A stretch of DNA of 64,000 nt from Pseudacidobacterium ailaaui (GTDB lineage: Bacteria; Acidobacteriota; Terriglobia; Terriglobales; Acidobacteriaceae). Position 1 is the first letter of the stretch. Each line of letters opens with the position of its first letter. The notes below the pieces were generated by a model. That model was not told the DNA's origin. It made no database searches and saw only the letters and a program-made list of their open reading frames with translations. This document shows positions 1-8,083 of the stretch, piece by piece. The stretch is from assembly GCF_000688455.1 (NCBI RefSeq), contig NZ_JIAL01000001.1:2139001-2203000 (forward strand), given 5' to 3'. A program made the translations under genes and the position numbers.

Positions 1-296
1 AACTGCTCAAAACGCTGCCGGTCGACCCGTTTCAGCAGGAAAAGTTCACCACCTGCCCGCCCCAGAAAAAAGGGCAGAAGGCCGCCGATCGATGAGCCGA
101 TGGCGGCCATGATGGAGTAAAGATAGAAGTGCCTGGGATCGGCCCATACATATCCGGAGATGATGAGGTCCATGGGGACGGGGATGGTGCTGGAATCGAG
201 CAGGGCCAGCACGCCCGCTCCCCAGAATCCGAGTGGCTTCAGTACGGCGACAAGCCAGGCGCTGAATTTCAAAAAGAGGGCTGAAAGACGTTTCAA
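1..296 (-). CDS. DedA/VTT-family membrane protein, 3' end cut by window
   Basis: The leftward frame from 296 stays open to the window edge. It encodes a hydrophobic protein with the DedA (SNARE-associated, VTT domain) signature: a segment near residues 27-40 reading ALLDSSTIPVPMDL, followed by a Gly-rich membrane segment with GSSIGGLLPFFLGR. Family members are inner-membrane proteins implicated in lipid flipping and proton-motive-force homeostasis. The likely start is TTG at 296-294, which overlaps the TGA stop of the upstream mogA-like gene (TTGA), an arrangement typical of translational coupling. An AGGA sequence lies about 15 bases upstream, so the start is not certain. About 98 codons are visible out of a usual 200 or so. 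The family call is confident; the start is moderate. Confidence 0.8.
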   Translation of the reverse strand, partial: MKRLSALFLKFSAWLVAVLKPLGFWGAGVLALLDSSTIPVPMDLIISGYVWADPRHFYLYSIMAAIGSSIGGLLPFFLGRAGGELFLLKRVDRQRFEQ

Positions 297-802
297 GACG
301 GTCTACTGTTTCCTGTGTTGGAAGGGATTTCATGCGTCTCCGTTCCGGCCAGCAGGCCCAGGGCGTGGGAGAGCAATGGAAGTATGGCCAGCAATGAGGT
401 CGCCGCTCCGCGCGGGCTTCCCGGTAGATTGACAATGAGCGACTGGCCCCGGATTCCGCACACGGCACGGCTGAGGGCGGCAAAAGGGGTCTCCTTGCGG
501 CCTTCCAGGCGCATCACCTCAGCAAGGCCGTCCAGCAGGCGGTCGCACATTTTCTGCGTGGCTTCCGGGGTGACGTCCCGCGGCGCAACTCCGGTCCCTC
601 CCGTGGTGACGACCAGTTCGGCCTCGCTGCAACAGCTCCGGAGTGCGTTTTCGATGGCTGGCTGCTCATCTGGAACAGTGAGCTTGCACACGGTCACAAA
701 TCCGTGGGCTGCCAGAAGCTCGGTGACGGCCGGGCCGGAGAGGTCCTGGCGGGTCCCTGCAAAGCAGGAATCACTGACGGTAATCACGGCTGCCTTCGGC
801 AT
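293..802 (-). CDS. mogA: MogA/MoaB-family molybdenum cofactor biosynthesis protein
   Basis: A 169-residue protein of the MogA/MoaB fold, which adenylylates molybdopterin before molybdate insertion. Visible motifs are ITVSDSC near the N-terminus, TTGGTGVAPRDVTPEAT around residues 90-106 (the molybdopterin-binding GGTG loop) and NLPGSPRG near residue 124. The length matches single-domain MogA/MoaB proteins (about 160-195 aa). It is followed by the DedA-like gene, whose start overlaps its stop, so the two are probably co-transcribed. A molybdate-type ABC transporter lies 30 kb away (modC/modB). MogA and MoaB cannot be told apart by eye. Confidence 0.88.
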   Translation of the reverse strand: MPKAAVITVSDSCFAGTRQDLSGPAVTELLAAHGFVTVCKLTVPDEQPAIENALRSCCSEAELVVTTGGTGVAPRDVTPEATQKMCDRLLDGLAEVMRLEGRKETPFAALSRAVCGIRGQSLIVNLPGSPRGAATSLLAILPLLSHALGLLAGTETHEIPSNTGNSRPS

Positions 803-941
803 ACTTTTCTGATTGTAACGGGAGGACCTTCGAGCACTACCGTTTCTCTTCGCGCTGAGTCAAACTGATAGATTTTTCCCCTCTATGTGAGAGAATGAAG
901 AGATACAGGAAAATCCGGCCGGCGGCCTGAACCGTTTCCGA

Positions 942-2042
942 ATGCCCATTACCGAAGTCCCAACCAATCCATCTGGTGCTCCCCCAGAGCCGCCACGAAC
1001 TCGCCGAACTCAGCAATACGAGCACCTTGAGCGGCACGAGCTGCTTCAGGTCATGGATGAGCTGCAGGATGAGCGTGCTCGTGCCCGCCTGCGGGAGGTC
1101 TTCTGGGTCTCCATTATTATTCACCTGGTCGTCTTTTGGTTCCTCGCTTATGGGCCGAAATATGTTTTCCACCAGGTGAAAGTAGTCGATCCGTTTACTG
1201 TTTTGAAGGAACGGGAAAAGCAGCTTACATACCTGGACCTGCCACCGGACATGCAGAAGCCGGTGAAGCCCAGGCGGTCTGATGTGATCTCTGATAAGGA
1301 CCGCGTCGCCCAGACAAAACATCCGACGCTGGACCGCAAGACCCTGGAAGAGCTGGAGGCCATGAAGCGTGCTGGTCCGCCCGCTCCCCAGCCAGCACAG
1401 AAGCCGGGAGAGACGCCCCAGGCCCCTGCACCACAACAGGCACAGGCTTCACCGCCGCCGCAGCCGATGCCGCAGGCCCGACAGACGCCGCCTGCGCAGC
1501 CTTTGCGGCAGAGCGAGCAGGCCCAGCTTGAGGCCCCTGCTCCCAAACCGGCCCCAACCCAGCCAAACTTCAATACGGGAGGTATGACTGCGGGCCAGGC
1601 CATCCAGCAGGCAGCGCGCAATGCCATCCGGTCCGGCCAGCTCGGCGGAGGCGGTGATATGGGTGCCAATGCTCCCTCAGCGCATCCCGGGGTAAACGGA
1701 GCGGTAGATATTCTTAGCGACACGATGGGTGTGGACTTCGGCCCCTACATCCGCCGTATTATTTACGACACAGAGCGTTCCTGGTGGCCCATCATCCCGG
1801 AATCGGCGCGTCCGCCCATCTCCAAGCAGGGCAAGGTCGGCATACGTTTCAAGATCATGCCGGACGGGAGCGTAAAGGAGATGGTCCTGGAACTGCCCTC
1901 GGGCGATGTGGCCCTGGACCGCGCCGCGTGGGGAGGCATTACCGGTGCATCACCCTACCCCCCATTGCCGAAGGAATTCAAGGGGCCATTTCTGGAGCTG
2001 CGCTTCCTCTTCCTCTATAACATCAAGCCTGGAGACGAGTGA
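942..2042 (+). CDS. TonB-like energy-transducing protein
   Basis: A 366-residue protein with TonB-type architecture. It has a cytoplasmic N-terminus with a charged helix (about residues 26-50), one membrane segment around residues 53-70 (WVSIIIHLVVFWFLAYG), a long Pro/Gln/Ala-rich periplasmic spacer (about 145-205), a Gly-rich stretch, and a C-terminal domain of about 100 residues with GKVGIRFKIMPDGSV, typical of TonB C-terminal domains. Such proteins couple the proton-motive force to outer-membrane receptors. No exbB or exbD is adjacent. The start lacks a clear Shine-Dalgarno sequence. It may head a run with the 44-aa peptide and miaA downstream. Confidence 0.78.
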   Translation: MPITEVPTNPSGAPPEPPRTRRTQQYEHLERHELLQVMDELQDERARARLREVFWVSIIIHLVVFWFLAYGPKYVFHQVKVVDPFTVLKEREKQLTYLDLPPDMQKPVKPRRSDVISDKDRVAQTKHPTLDRKTLEELEAMKRAGPPAPQPAQKPGETPQAPAPQQAQASPPPQPMPQARQTPPAQPLRQSEQAQLEAPAPKPAPTQPNFNTGGMTAGQAIQQAARNAIRSGQLGGGGDMGANAPSAHPGVNGAVDILSDTMGVDFGPYIRRIIYDTERSWWPIIPESARPPISKQGKVGIRFKIMPDGSVKEMVLELPSGDVALDRAAWGGITGASPYPPLPKEFKGPFLELRFLFLYNIKPGDE

Positions 2043-2122
2043 GCTTGCCGGTGCAGACAGATTGCCTGCCTGCGCCACAGGCACGCTGACTGCAGACGGT
2101 CTCTTTCGCTAATCTAGGCAAA

Positions 2123-2257
2123 GTGGAACTCTTTGGTGAGCACCGCAAGCGCCAGATCTTTGGTCTGCTGATCATCGCGGCCCTTGTGCTGGCGATCGCG
2201 TTTCTGCGTGCTCCGGCGCACACAATTTTTCCGCATGGATGGTGGCACGTTTGGTAG
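2123..2257 (+). CDS. 44-aa single-span membrane peptide overlapping miaA
   Basis: A GTG-started frame of 44 codons encodes VELFGEHRKRQIFG, then a strong hydrophobic segment (LLIIAALVLAIAFLRA) and a Trp-rich tail (HGWWHVW). The basic N-terminus followed by a single hydrophobic helix predicts an N-in membrane peptide. AGGCAAA precedes the start. The gene sits in the otherwise empty gap between the TonB-like gene and miaA and overlaps the first 19 bases of miaA in another frame. That favours a real, possibly coupled, short gene over chance. No family is recognised. Confidence 0.5.
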   Translation: MELFGEHRKRQIFGLLIIAALVLAIAFLRAPAHTIFPHGWWHVW

Positions 2258-3216
2258 ATCCACTCCTGATTGTTCTTGCCGGACCGACGGCCAGCGGCAA
2301 GACCACGCTTTCGCTCTATCTGGCGGAACGCCTGCCCTGCGAGATTGTCAGTTGCGATTCGGTGGCCATCTATCGCGAGATGGAGATTGGTACAGCCAAG
2401 CCGGACAAAGCAGACCGCGAGCGGATTCCTCATCACCTGATTGACGTGATTGATCCCACCGGGCACTACACAGCGGGCGATTACAGCCGCGATGCACGTC
2501 GCGTTTTAAGAGAAATTATTGCCCGCGGGCGTGTCCCGGTCGTCACCGGAGGGACCGGTTTTTATCTGCGCGCACTCACAGAAGGGCTTTTTGCCGGACC
2601 GCAGCGTTCGGAATCGCTGCGTGAGCGTCTCCGGCGCAGCGCAGAAAAGCATGGCCGCGGATGGCTCTATCAGTTGCTGATGCGGCTTGACCCCATCTCC
2701 GCCGAGCGGATCCATCCCAATGACACGCCGAAGCTGGTACGCGCAATCGAGGTCTGCATTGCTGGCCGTCAGCCGATGTCTGAAGCCTGGAAGGAGGGCA
2801 GGGACCCTCTGAAGGGATTTCGCATTGTTCGCATTGGTCTGGAACCGGACCGGGACCGACTCTATGGACGGATTGATCAACGTGCAGCGGCCATGTTCCA
2901 GAATGGCCTGGTTGAGGAAACAAGAAGGCTGCTCGAAAAGTATGGCGACGCGCGGCCCTTTGACTCCCTTGGATATAAGCAGGCCAAGGCGCTTCTGCGC
3001 AACGAAGTCCGCGAAGCCGATGCCATTGCGCAGGCGCAGCAAGGTCATCGCAATTATGCCAAACGCCAATTGACCTGGTTTCGGCGCGAACCAGACATCT
3101 TCTGGCTGCGCGGCTTTGGAGATGAAACGCGGGTGCAGAGAAGGGTCGTGGAATTGATAGAAGAAGCCGGAAGCAACCAGCACGCCGGAGGCCCGCACAT
3201 GGGCCAGTCGCACTGA
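2239..3216 (+). CDS. miaA: tRNA dimethylallyltransferase MiaA
   Basis: A 325-residue protein that transfers a dimethylallyl group to N6 of A37 in tRNAs reading UNN codons. The diagnostic features are all present: the P-loop GPTASGKTT at residues 15-23, the substrate-binding CDSVAIYREMEIGTAKP segment near 36-52, PHHLIDVIDP, VVTGGTGFYLRAL near residue 100, and the C-terminal RNYAKRQLTWFRRE. The length is normal (300-330 aa). The first ATG overlaps the small upstream membrane peptide and no strong Shine-Dalgarno sequence is visible, so coupling from the upstream gene is plausible. Confidence 0.97.
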   Translation: MVARLVDPLLIVLAGPTASGKTTLSLYLAERLPCEIVSCDSVAIYREMEIGTAKPDKADRERIPHHLIDVIDPTGHYTAGDYSRDARRVLREIIARGRVPVVTGGTGFYLRALTEGLFAGPQRSESLRERLRRSAEKHGRGWLYQLLMRLDPISAERIHPNDTPKLVRAIEVCIAGRQPMSEAWKEGRDPLKGFRIVRIGLEPDRDRLYGRIDQRAAAMFQNGLVEETRRLLEKYGDARPFDSLGYKQAKALLRNEVREADAIAQAQQGHRNYAKRQLTWFRREPDIFWLRGFGDETRVQRRVVELIEEAGSNQHAGGPHMGQSH

Positions 3217-3252
3217 TACACTAGGATGTTTTGCACCACTTAAGGAGAAACC

Positions 3253-4299
3253 ATGCCACAGACGATGCAGGCGCTGGTCAAGCCTGCTCCGCAGCCTGGA
3301 ATTGAAGTACGCGAAGTGCCTTTGCCTGTTTTTGGCCCCTCCGATGTTCTGGTCAAGGTAGAGGCGGCATCGGTTTGCGGCACGGACCTGCACATCTACA
3401 ACTGGGACCCCTGGGCGCAGGGACGGATCCATCCTCCCCTGATCCCCGGGCATGAGTTTTGCGGCATTGTTGCCGCTGTTGGAAGCGATGTGACGACGGT
3501 CAAGGAAGGCGATTTCGTTTCAGCAGAGATGCATGTGGCTTGCGGCAAGTGCCTGCAATGCCGCACCGGGCAGGCGCACATCTGTCAGTACGTGAAAATC
3601 ATCGGGGTAGATGCGAACGGCGCTTTTGCAGAATATGTAACAATTCCTGAGACGAATCTCTGGAAACTCGACCCCTCGCTGCCCCGCGAGTATGCTTCCA
3701 TTCTGGACCCACTGGGCAACGCCGTGCACACCGTACTCGCCGGTGAAATTGCAGCCAAGACCGTGGCTGTGGTGGGCTGCGGCCCCATCGGACTGTTTTC
3801 CATCGCTGTGGCGCAGGCCTGTGGAGCAGCTTCAGTCTACGCTCTGGAGGTCAATGAGCACCGGCGCGTGCTGGCAAAAAAGATGGGTGCAACCAGAGTG
3901 CTGAATCCGGCGACCGATGATGTCCATCAGGTGGTCCTTCAGGAGACGAATGGTCTTGGCGTTGATGTGGTCCTGGAAATGTCCGGGCACCCAGATGCCA
4001 TGCGGCTGGGCTTCCGCATCCTGCGCACCGGAGGCCGCGTCTCGCTGCTGGGGATTCCTTCTCGCCCGGTAGAGTTTGATTTTGCCAGCGACGTCATCTT
4101 CAAAGGCGCTGTGGTGCAGGGCATTAACGGCCGCAAGATGTATGAGACCTGGTACCAGATGGAAGCGCTGCTGAAGGCCGGGAAGCTGGACCTTTCCCCG
4201 GTCATCACGCATCGCTTACCTATGCATGATTTCGCCAAAGGCATGGATCTGCTCAAAAGCGGTGAAGCCAGCAAGATCGTGCTGTTCCCGAAGGCATAA
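3253..4299 (+). CDS. tdh: L-threonine 3-dehydrogenase
   Basis: A 348-residue zinc alcohol-dehydrogenase-family enzyme that oxidises threonine to 2-amino-3-ketobutyrate with NAD+. It shows the catalytic zinc site (VCGTDLHIYNWD near residue 42 and GHEFCG near 66), the structural zinc loop CGKCLQCRTGQAHIC near 97-111, the Rossmann motif VVGCGPIGLF near 172, and a C-terminus typical of bacterial Tdh (MYETWYQMEALL). A good ribosome binding site, AAGGAG, lies 5 bases before ATG. The usual partner kbl (glycine C-acetyltransferase) is not adjacent. The DLHIYNWD motif favours threonine dehydrogenase over a general zinc dehydrogenase. Confidence 0.93.
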   Translation: MPQTMQALVKPAPQPGIEVREVPLPVFGPSDVLVKVEAASVCGTDLHIYNWDPWAQGRIHPPLIPGHEFCGIVAAVGSDVTTVKEGDFVSAEMHVACGKCLQCRTGQAHICQYVKIIGVDANGAFAEYVTIPETNLWKLDPSLPREYASILDPLGNAVHTVLAGEIAAKTVAVVGCGPIGLFSIAVAQACGAASVYALEVNEHRRVLAKKMGATRVLNPATDDVHQVVLQETNGLGVDVVLEMSGHPDAMRLGFRILRTGGRVSLLGIPSRPVEFDFASDVIFKGAVVQGINGRKMYETWYQMEALLKAGKLDLSPVITHRLPMHDFAKGMDLLKSGEASKIVLFPKA

Positions 4300-4452
4300 G
4301 TATGGAAGTCTCCCCGAGACGGTTACGTCCTTGAGCAGCGAAAATACCGGCCCGAGAGCACCTCTGGCAAAAGGCAGAATTTCCGATTACGGTCGTGGCC
4401 ACAAACCACATCTGCGCGGTACGTTGCATATCATTTATTCTCAAACTAAACC

Positions 4453-5556
4453 ATGTCTCAGGATGCTATCCCAAAATTAAGCGGCTACAGTGAGGCTGCT
4501 CTGGACCTGGCCTTTGCGGAGTTGACACGGGAGGTCGAGTCTTCGGCGCAGGCGCTCAATTCTCCTGAAAGCGTTGAACAGTTCCGTCTGCAATGGTTAG
4601 GACGTAAGCAGGGCCGGCTGAAGCTCATCAGCGATGCGTGGCTTAAGTCCGCGCCCGTAGAGGCAAAAAAGCCCCTCGGACAGCGCTTTAACCAGCTCAA
4701 GGCGCAGATTGAAGAGCGCCTGGAGCGTGCCTCAGGAGCCAGCGCTCGGTTCGCGCTCGATGCTGAGGGGATCGACGTCACTTTGCCCGGAACCCGCCGC
4801 GCGCTCGGCCCCGAGCATCCGCTGATCAAGACCATGCATGAGATGGTTGCTGTCTTTAAGCGCATGGGGTATTCGGTGGGCGTAGGTCCTGAGGTGGAAA
4901 CGGACTATTACAACTTCGAGTCCCTGAATTTCCCCCCCAATCATCCAGCGCGTGACACGCAGGACACGCTCGTCATCGCCGGCCAGGAACGGAAACCGCT
5001 GCGGGACCGGCTGCTCATGCGCACGCATACTTCGCCTGTGCAGATTCGTACCATGGAGCAGCAGCCGCCGCCCGTACGCATCGTGATTCCCGGGAAAGTA
5101 CACCGCAACGACGAGGCCGATGCCACGCACTCCCCCATCTTCCACCAGATCGAGGGCCTGTGCGTCGACACAAACATCACCTTTTCCGATCTCAAAGGCA
5201 CGCTCGACCATGCCATGAAGGAGTTTTTTGGATCGAGCGTAAAAACGCGCTTCTTCCCCTCGTTCTTTCCATTTACGGAACCCAGCGCCGATGTGCAGAT
5301 TAGTTGTCCTTTCTGCGGAGGTAAAGGCTGCCGCAAGTGCAAGCATTCGGGTTGGATTGAGCTGCTTGGCTGCGGCATGGTGGACCCAGCGGTCTTCGGC
5401 TTTGTGCAGCAGAAGCAGCCTGCTTATGACCCGAAAAAAATCTCTGGGTTCGCCTTTGGCATGGGTGTAGATCGTATTGCCATGATGAAATACGGCATCA
5501 GCGACATTGGCCTGTTGTATTCCGGAGATGTACGTTTTCTGGAGCAATTTGCGTGA
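4453..5556 (+). CDS. pheS: Phenylalanyl-tRNA synthetase alpha subunit
   Basis: A 367-residue class II catalytic subunit of the PheS2-PheT2 enzyme that charges tRNA-Phe. It has an N-terminal tRNA-binding coiled coil (about residues 1-110) and then the catalytic core. Motif 2 is seen as ATHSPIFHQIEGLCVD, and motif 3 as GFAFGMGVDRIAMMKYGI near the C-terminus. The Cys-rich CPFCGGKGCRKC insertion is common to many bacterial PheS proteins. Length and domain order are normal. pheT follows after 278 bases, an unusually long gap for this pair. No Phe-rich leader peptide or T-box is visible upstream. Confidence 0.97.
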   Translation: MSQDAIPKLSGYSEAALDLAFAELTREVESSAQALNSPESVEQFRLQWLGRKQGRLKLISDAWLKSAPVEAKKPLGQRFNQLKAQIEERLERASGASARFALDAEGIDVTLPGTRRALGPEHPLIKTMHEMVAVFKRMGYSVGVGPEVETDYYNFESLNFPPNHPARDTQDTLVIAGQERKPLRDRLLMRTHTSPVQIRTMEQQPPPVRIVIPGKVHRNDEADATHSPIFHQIEGLCVDTNITFSDLKGTLDHAMKEFFGSSVKTRFFPSFFPFTEPSADVQISCPFCGGKGCRKCKHSGWIELLGCGMVDPAVFGFVQQKQPAYDPKKISGFAFGMGVDRIAMMKYGISDIGLLYSGDVRFLEQFA

Positions 5557-5599
5557 AGCAGAGAGGCAGCGCTTTGCAGGTGCTTCCGCCAGTGCGCCG

Positions 5600-5621
5600 C
5601 GTCAGCATTTTGGTGCTGACG
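5600..5621. other. Hairpin in the pheS-pheT gap
   Basis: A perfect 8-bp inverted repeat CGTCAGCA / TGCTGACG encloses a 6-base loop, 44 bases after the pheS stop. No T-tract follows, so it is not a standard terminator. It may modulate pheS-pheT read-through or RNA stability. The rest of the 278-base gap holds no convincing gene. Confidence 0.4.
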
Positions 5622-5834
5622 TGCAGAGGTGACTCTTAGGTTGAAATCAGATGGCCGTTCCCGCTCCGGTCCGCAGATGGTATGAGCTGGAAAATACAAA
5701 TGGAACTGGCCTGGACTGGTCTTCAGGCCAAGGGTGATAAGGGAACTACGAAAACAAAGTTATGAAGTGGATAGGATGCAGAACGGGACGAAGAAGCGTC
5801 CTGGATTGCTGACTTACAGACTCGTGGACTCGCT

Positions 5835-8021
5835 ATGAAGATTCTCTCCAACTGGATTCGCTCGTATCTACCCGAACTGTCCGTCTCAGACCGCCAGCTT
5901 GCCGACGACCTCACCTTACGGGGCATCGCGGTCGAAGGTGTGTTTGATCTTGGGGCGCATGGCTCCCTCTTTGAGATGGACATTACTACGAACCGCGTGG
6001 ATGCGATGAACCACTATGGCATTGCTCGCGAGGCTGCAACCATCTACGGACTGAAGCTGAAACCGCTTGATGATGCGGTCAAAGAACTGTCATCCCGGCC
6101 GGATCAAAGTGGAGCCACGGGAGCTGCATTTCCCATCTGCATTGAAGAGCCTGCGCTCTGCGGTCGCTTCACCGCGCGTGTGCTGCGTAACGTCAAGATT
6201 ACGCAATCCACTGGGATTGTGGCCGAGCGCTTCCGTCTTCTTGAGCAAAAGCTCATCTCGAACGCGGTAGACGCGACGAACTATGTCACGCTGGCCATGG
6301 GCCATCCCACCCATGCCTTTGACCTGGACAAGCTCGAAGGCGGAATCATCCTGCGACGTGCCCGCAAAGGTGAAAAGCTGCGTACGCTGGACGGCATCGA
6401 GCGCACCCTCGATCCCGATGATCTGGTCGTGGCTGATGAGAAGAAGGCCCTGGCCCTTGCCGGTGTCATGGGGGGCTGGGACACGATGATTACCCCCGAG
6501 ACGAAGAACATCCTGGTTGAGGCGGCATGGTTTGATCCCTGGACGGTGCGGCGCAGCTCCAAGCGGCATCTTCTGCATACAGACGCTTCGCACCGCTTTG
6601 AGCGCGGGGCGGACTTCAACGCTCCGCCCGTGGCCTCGGCGCTTGTCAGCCGCATCATTCTTGAAAGCGGCGGTGAAATCGAAGGCGACTTCGTGGATGT
6701 AATTGTTGCGGAGGCTGAGGCACGCACCGCGAAACGTCCTGCCATCAGCTTCGCTCTGCACGAGGCCCATCGTATTCTTGGTGCCACAGAAGATCCGCAG
6801 GGCATTACGGCTGAAATGGCAGAGAGCATTCTGACGGGCCTCGGTTGCAGGCTAGAAAAGAATGGGGCCTCACACCAGGCCACCGTGCAAAACCTCGATC
6901 CATCACGCGCAATCTCCATCGGGTCGGTGCCTTCACCTGCCGAATACCAGGTCGTGCTCCCGAGCTGGCGCCTTGATCTGGAACGCGAGATTGATCTCAT
7001 CGAAGAAATCGCGCGCGTCTACGGATACAACCGCTTCCGAAACACGCTGCCGGCTTTTGCCGGTTCTGTCATCGAGCTCCCCACGGCAGAAAAGGAGTCT
7101 GTCGTACGCCGCACTTTGCTGGCGCTGGGTTGGACTGAAGCCATCTCCAGCACCTTCTGCTCTGCAAACGACGCTGTCATCTTTGCACCGCAGCCCAACT
7201 CGGCTGTGCCCATGGGGAACCCGCTGAGCGAAGAGGCCGGAATGCTGCGCCCGTCGCTTGTTCCGGGAATGCTTACCATGCTTACACACAATCTCAACCG
7301 CGATGTGGAAGATGTAATGCTCTTTGAGATGGGGGCGGTCTTTTCTGGTTCGACCGACCGCGTGGAAGAGAAAACGGCGCTCGCCATCGGCGCCTCTGGC
7401 CGGTTACCGCTCGAAGGCCCGCAGCAGTCTTCACGTGCGCTGGATTTTTATGACGTCAAAGGCAGCGTGGAAGAATTGCTCGGCAAGTTCGCCGCGAAGT
7501 CCCTCTACTTTGACCGCTTCCCATCCGACTCAGGTCTCATGCCTGCATGGCTCCATCCGGGCCGCTCGGCCCGGGCCGTCATCGATGGGGCCACGGTCGG
7601 TTACTTTGGCGAACTGCATCCGGCAGAAGCGCAGCGTCGCAAATTCAAGCAAACCGTCTACCTGGGAGAGTTCTCTCTGGACCGCCTTTTCCGGCAAAGC
7701 CTGCGTCAAGCTGTGATGCGGGAGCTGTCGCGGTTCCAGGCTGTCCGCCGGGACTTTTCTTTTATTTTTGCCGATACGGTTTCTTTTGCGCAGATTGCCG
7801 ATGCGCTTGCAGCATTGAAGATCTCCGAGTTGCAGCGCTTTGATCCGAAGGAAATCCTGCGCGACAAGGATGGCAAGCGCGTCCCCGCAGGGCACTTCTC
7901 ACTGCTGTTGCGTGCTGTTTTTCAGGCGCAGGACCGTACTTTGCAGGAAGAAGAGCTTCAGGGATGGTCCCAGCGCATCATTGCGGCGCTGGAGCGATTA
8001 GGCGGAAAACTTCGGGCGTAA
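5835..8021 (+). CDS. pheT: Phenylalanyl-tRNA synthetase beta subunit, short form lacking the OB-fold tRNA-binding domain
   Basis: A 728-residue PheT. It has an N-terminal helical start, a B3/B4 editing domain (around residues 110-300, with NAVDATNYVTLAMGHPTHAFD), a B5 domain, the core catalytic-like domain, and a C-terminal ferredoxin-like anticodon-binding domain (about 630-728, starting SRFQAVRRDFSFIF). Standard bacterial PheT is about 790-820 aa because an EMAP-II-like OB domain of about 110 residues follows residue 40. Here the sequence passes directly from RGIAVEGVFDL to LFEMDITTNRVDAMNHYGIARE, so that domain is absent. The reading frame is intact, so this looks like a natural short form. 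Confidence 0.95.
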   Translation: MKILSNWIRSYLPELSVSDRQLADDLTLRGIAVEGVFDLGAHGSLFEMDITTNRVDAMNHYGIAREAATIYGLKLKPLDDAVKELSSRPDQSGATGAAFPICIEEPALCGRFTARVLRNVKITQSTGIVAERFRLLEQKLISNAVDATNYVTLAMGHPTHAFDLDKLEGGIILRRARKGEKLRTLDGIERTLDPDDLVVADEKKALALAGVMGGWDTMITPETKNILVEAAWFDPWTVRRSSKRHLLHTDASHRFERGADFNAPPVASALVSRIILESGGEIEGDFVDVIVAEAEARTAKRPAISFALHEAHRILGATEDPQGITAEMAESILTGLGCRLEKNGASHQATVQNLDPSRAISIGSVPSPAEYQVVLPSWRLDLEREIDLIEEIARVYGYNRFRNTLPAFAGSVIELPTAEKESVVRRTLLALGWTEAISSTFCSANDAVIFAPQPNSAVPMGNPLSEEAGMLRPSLVPGMLTMLTHNLNRDVEDVMLFEMGAVFSGSTDRVEEKTALAIGASGRLPLEGPQQSSRALDFYDVKGSVEELLGKFAAKSLYFDRFPSDSGLMPAWLHPGRSARAVIDGATVGYFGELHPAEAQRRKFKQTVYLGEFSLDRLFRQSLRQAVMRELSRFQAVRRDFSFIFADTVSFAQIADALAALKISELQRFDPKEILRDKDGKRVPAGHFSLLLRAVFQAQDRTLQEEELQGWSQRIIAALERLGGKLRA

Positions 8022-8049
8022 AGAAAAACGGGGACCCGTCGGGTCCCCG
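8021..8049 (-). terminator. Rho-independent terminator of the pyr operon
   Basis: The 9-bp stem CGGGGACCC / GGGTCCCCG with a GTC loop lies between the convergent pheT and pyrC genes. Read leftward it is followed by TTTTTCTTT, the standard intrinsic terminator form, 35 bases beyond the pyrC stop. Rightward it lacks an immediate T-tract. Confidence 0.8.
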
Positions 8050-8083
8050 GGGTTGTCCCAGGAAGATGTGTTGCCTTTTTTGA

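Noticed and set aside
4300-4452. A T-box or Phe leader peptide upstream of pheS
   Set aside because: No T-box sequence (the conserved TGG-containing bulge) and no run of Phe codons is visible.
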